Below are positions 6,332 to 7,787 of a DNA stretch of 7,787 bases, piece after piece; the stretch's first letter is position 1; every line of letters starts with the position of its first letter. The stretch spans positions 1 to 7,787 of the forward strand of contig JAKIUS010000062.1 in NCBI GenBank assembly GCA_021647445.1, written 5' to 3'. This stretch comes from Geopsychrobacter sp. (GTDB lineage: Bacteria > Desulfobacterota > Desulfuromonadia > Desulfuromonadales > Geopsychrobacteraceae). The notes beneath the pieces were generated by a model. The model had not been told where the DNA came from. It did no database searches and saw only the letters and a list, made by a program, of their open reading frames with translations. Both the position numbers and the translations under genes were made by a program.

Positions 6332-6350
6332 GATCTTCGCCTTTGATTTT
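6321..6350 (+). terminator. Hairpin with T-rich tail after the HEXXH gene
   Basis: GCGAAGAT (6321-6328) pairs with ATCTTCGC (6333-6340) around GACG, and the plus strand continues CTTTGATTTT. This fits an intrinsic terminator for the 4358-6198 gene group, 123 bases after its last stop. It overlaps the right end of the REP-like element, which may have supplied it. No T-run exists in the minus-strand direction, so it would not efficiently end the convergent ligase gene. Confidence 0.5.
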
Positions 6351-6411
6351 AAGAGGCTTTCAGTCCCCACTGAACCTACACACTTTCAGTGCATAGCTGT
6401 TCAGTAAAATT

Positions 6412-7787
6412 TTAGCGCCCCCGTTTCGCCATGAGGCTATGAAGACGTTTGCGCACCCATGCACGTTCAGGATCAGCCAACATCGCGGCTCGATAGGACT
6501 CTATCGCACGGTCTGGCAATCCCTCCCGCTCATAGAGCGTACCCTGAGTTGCCAAAAAAGACGCATTACCCGGAAATAAATTCAGGGCGGTACGCAACAA
6601 GGCCAAGGCCTCGGGATTGCGTTTCTCCTGACGCAGCATCTGCAAATAACGCCAGAAAATATATGCATCGGGAGACTCACCGGTACCAGTGCTCTCGACA
6701 CCACGCCGATAGGCGCGATCCGCCGCTTTAGTATCATCGAGTTGCAGGTAAAAATCACCCAACACCGCCCAGCATCGACTGCGGGCAGGCATGACATAGA
6801 AAAAATCTGTACGCTTAATTCCATTCACAACCAACAGACTCAATACCGATGAAGTTTGAGCAGGATTTAATTGAAGTTCCCTTTTCAAAATTTCAAACCC
6901 CGCAGAGCTGCGACCAGAGGCAAAGTAATACTTTGCCAACTCAGCATACGAAGTCCAGTTCCAGGGATTAATCTTAAGCGCATTTTTCAACAGGGTTTCG
7001 GCACTCGTTTTGTCTCTACTTGCAAACAAGGTGCGCGCTACTTGTTGCAAATATTCGACATGAAACGGGCGTTGCCAGATCGCTCTTTTATACTGTTGCA
7101 AGCTCAAATCGACATCGCCCTGCAGACCGACCACCATCCCCGCTGCAAAGGGATAAACGGGGTTCAACGGAGCGATACGGCTTAGAGCTGCTGAGATTTC
7201 AACAACCTCCTTAAGTTGAGTTGGCGTCGCGCGATTCATATCGAGCGCGTTAAGAGAGGCAAACCGGTAAACAGCCCATTCCCCACTCCCCAGATAAAAG
7301 CCACCTAACAAAAGCAGAAGAACACCGACAAGCAGACTGCCCTTACGAAAGGAATCACTTGCAGGCAGAAGAAGCGTACGCCCTCTATGACGCTGTGTGC
7401 TGGCATGAGAGGCGGCAGCAAAAAGCGCTAGAAGCATAAAGAAATAAAGCCCATTTGCCGGAATGGCCAGATTAAAATCAGTCAAACTATGCAGCAGAAT
7501 TGAACAGAGTCCGGCAAAGGCACCGGCGCTAATCAAACGGGCCGCACGTGTGCGGCGCTGGCGCCAGGCCGGGATAACCGATTTCAGAAAAGCCAACCAG
7601 AACCAGCAGACCAGTCCGAAACCGATCAGGCCCAGATCGGTCAGCATCTCCAGATAATCGTTATGCGCGTGATCAACAACCAGGCCACGGGTAATTGCGG
7701 TCTGCCACGCCGGATAGGTAGCGATAAAGGTCCCCGCGCCACTGCCCGTCAGCGGTGCGGACACAAACAGATGCAGGCTATCCACCC
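6412..7787 (-). CDS. O-antigen ligase/polymerase-family membrane protein with TPR tail (5' end outside window)
   Basis: The minus strand is open from the window edge to the TAA at 6412-6414, 458 codons in frame. The GTG at 7785 is an internal valine, not the start: the protein opens in the middle of a conserved segment, APLTGSGAGTF, and the many membrane helices expected upstream are outside the window. Residues are numbered here from that valine. The segment leading to DHAHNDYLEMLTDLGLIGF (38-56) is the signature of the Wzy_C / O-antigen ligase domain. Membrane helices follow at about 51-72, 85-125 (two or more) and 148-165. The rest, about 200-450, is helical repeat sequence of TPR type, for example LGDFYLQLDDTKAADRAYRRG (near 342-362) and GTLYEREGLPDRAIESYRAAM (near 415-435). 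The family joins or polymerises undecaprenyl-linked glycans at the periplasmic face; the large TPR tail suggests protein partners. The glycan and acceptor are not known. Confidence 0.88.
   Translation of the reverse strand, partial: VDSLHLFVSAPLTGSGAGTFIATYPAWQTAITRGLVVDHAHNDYLEMLTDLGLIGFGLVCWFWLAFLKSVIPAWRQRRTRAARLISAGAFAGLCSILLHSLTDFNLAIPANGLYFFMLLALFAAASHASTQRHRGRTLLLPASDSFRKGSLLVGVLLLLLGGFYLGSGEWAVYRFASLNALDMNRATPTQLKEVVEISAALSRIAPLNPVYPFAAGMVVGLQGDVDLSLQQYKRAIWQRPFHVEYLQQVARTLFASRDKTSAETLLKNALKINPWNWTSYAELAKYYFASGRSSAGFEILKRELQLNPAQTSSVLSLLVVNGIKRTDFFYVMPARSRCWAVLGDFYLQLDDTKAADRAYRRGVESTGTGESPDAYIFWRYLQMLRQEKRNPEALALLRTALNLFPGNASFLATQGTLYEREGLPDRAIESYRAAMLADPERAWVRKRLHSLMAKRGR

Larger units (their letters stand above)
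6199..6411. other. Convergent intergenic region
   Basis: These 213 bases separate two convergent genes. They hold the REP-like palindrome and the terminator-like hairpin listed separately. Close to the ligase stop there are short repeats: CTTTCAGT at 6357-6364 and again at 6383-6390, and GTTCAGT at 6399-6405. CACTGAA (6368-6374) can pair with TTCAGTG (6385-6391) around a ten-base loop. That hairpin might mark the 3' end of the minus-strand ligase transcript, but no T-tract follows. No credible coding sequence was found. Confidence 0.6.

Noticed and set aside
6459..7657. Several plus-strand frames of 64-104 codons opposite the ligase-family gene
   Set aside because: All are antisense to a well-supported coding sequence and show no domain or ribosome-binding support.
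7783..7785. GTG at 7785 as the start of the ligase-family protein
   Set aside because: It lies two bases from the window edge inside a conserved internal segment, and the family needs many membrane helices upstream, so the gene continues beyond the window.

Overview
This window reads as a chromosomal segment of a Gram-negative bacterium, most likely a deltaproteobacterium of the Desulfuromonas/Geobacter/Pelobacter type. That assignment is inferred from three things: a gap-pgk-tpiA triose-phosphate cluster, a membrane HAMP-only protein of a style I associate with that group, and inner-membrane plus periplasmic proteins that imply a two-membrane envelope. No rRNA, tRNA, CRISPR array, transposase or integrase was seen.

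Layout. Positions 1-793 (minus strand, 3' end cut by the window edge) encode a YycJ/WalJ-type metallo-beta-lactamase-fold hydrolase. It is divergent from the glycolytic genes across a 277-base intergenic region that holds a good sigma70-type promoter for the hydrolase, overlapped by a perfect inverted repeat. Positions 1071-4228 (plus strand) hold gap, pgk and tpiA, which together convert triose phosphates to 3-phosphoglycerate. They are not tightly packed. A 20-bp perfect stem-loop with a terminator-like core lies between gap and pgk. A purine-rich/pyrimidine-rich fold lies between pgk and tpiA and ends next to the tpiA Shine-Dalgarno. A 15-bp perfect hairpin without a T-tract follows tpiA.

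Positions 4358-6198 (plus strand) hold three closely packed genes that look like one operon. They encode a membrane-anchored or secreted SurA/parvulin-like protein with a short, probably degenerate isomerase domain, a two-helix membrane protein ending in a HAMP domain with no output module, and a small secreted protein with a gluzincin-like HEXXH motif. None has a known function that I can name. Together they suggest an uncharacterised envelope module, and this is the most interesting part of the window.

Positions 6199-6411 are a convergent intergenic region with a REP/MITE-like palindromic element and a terminator-like hairpin. Positions 6412-7787 (minus strand, 5' end cut by the window edge) encode the C-terminal part of an O-antigen ligase/polymerase-family (Wzy_C) membrane protein fused to a TPR-rich tail, pointing to surface polysaccharide or glycan transfer.
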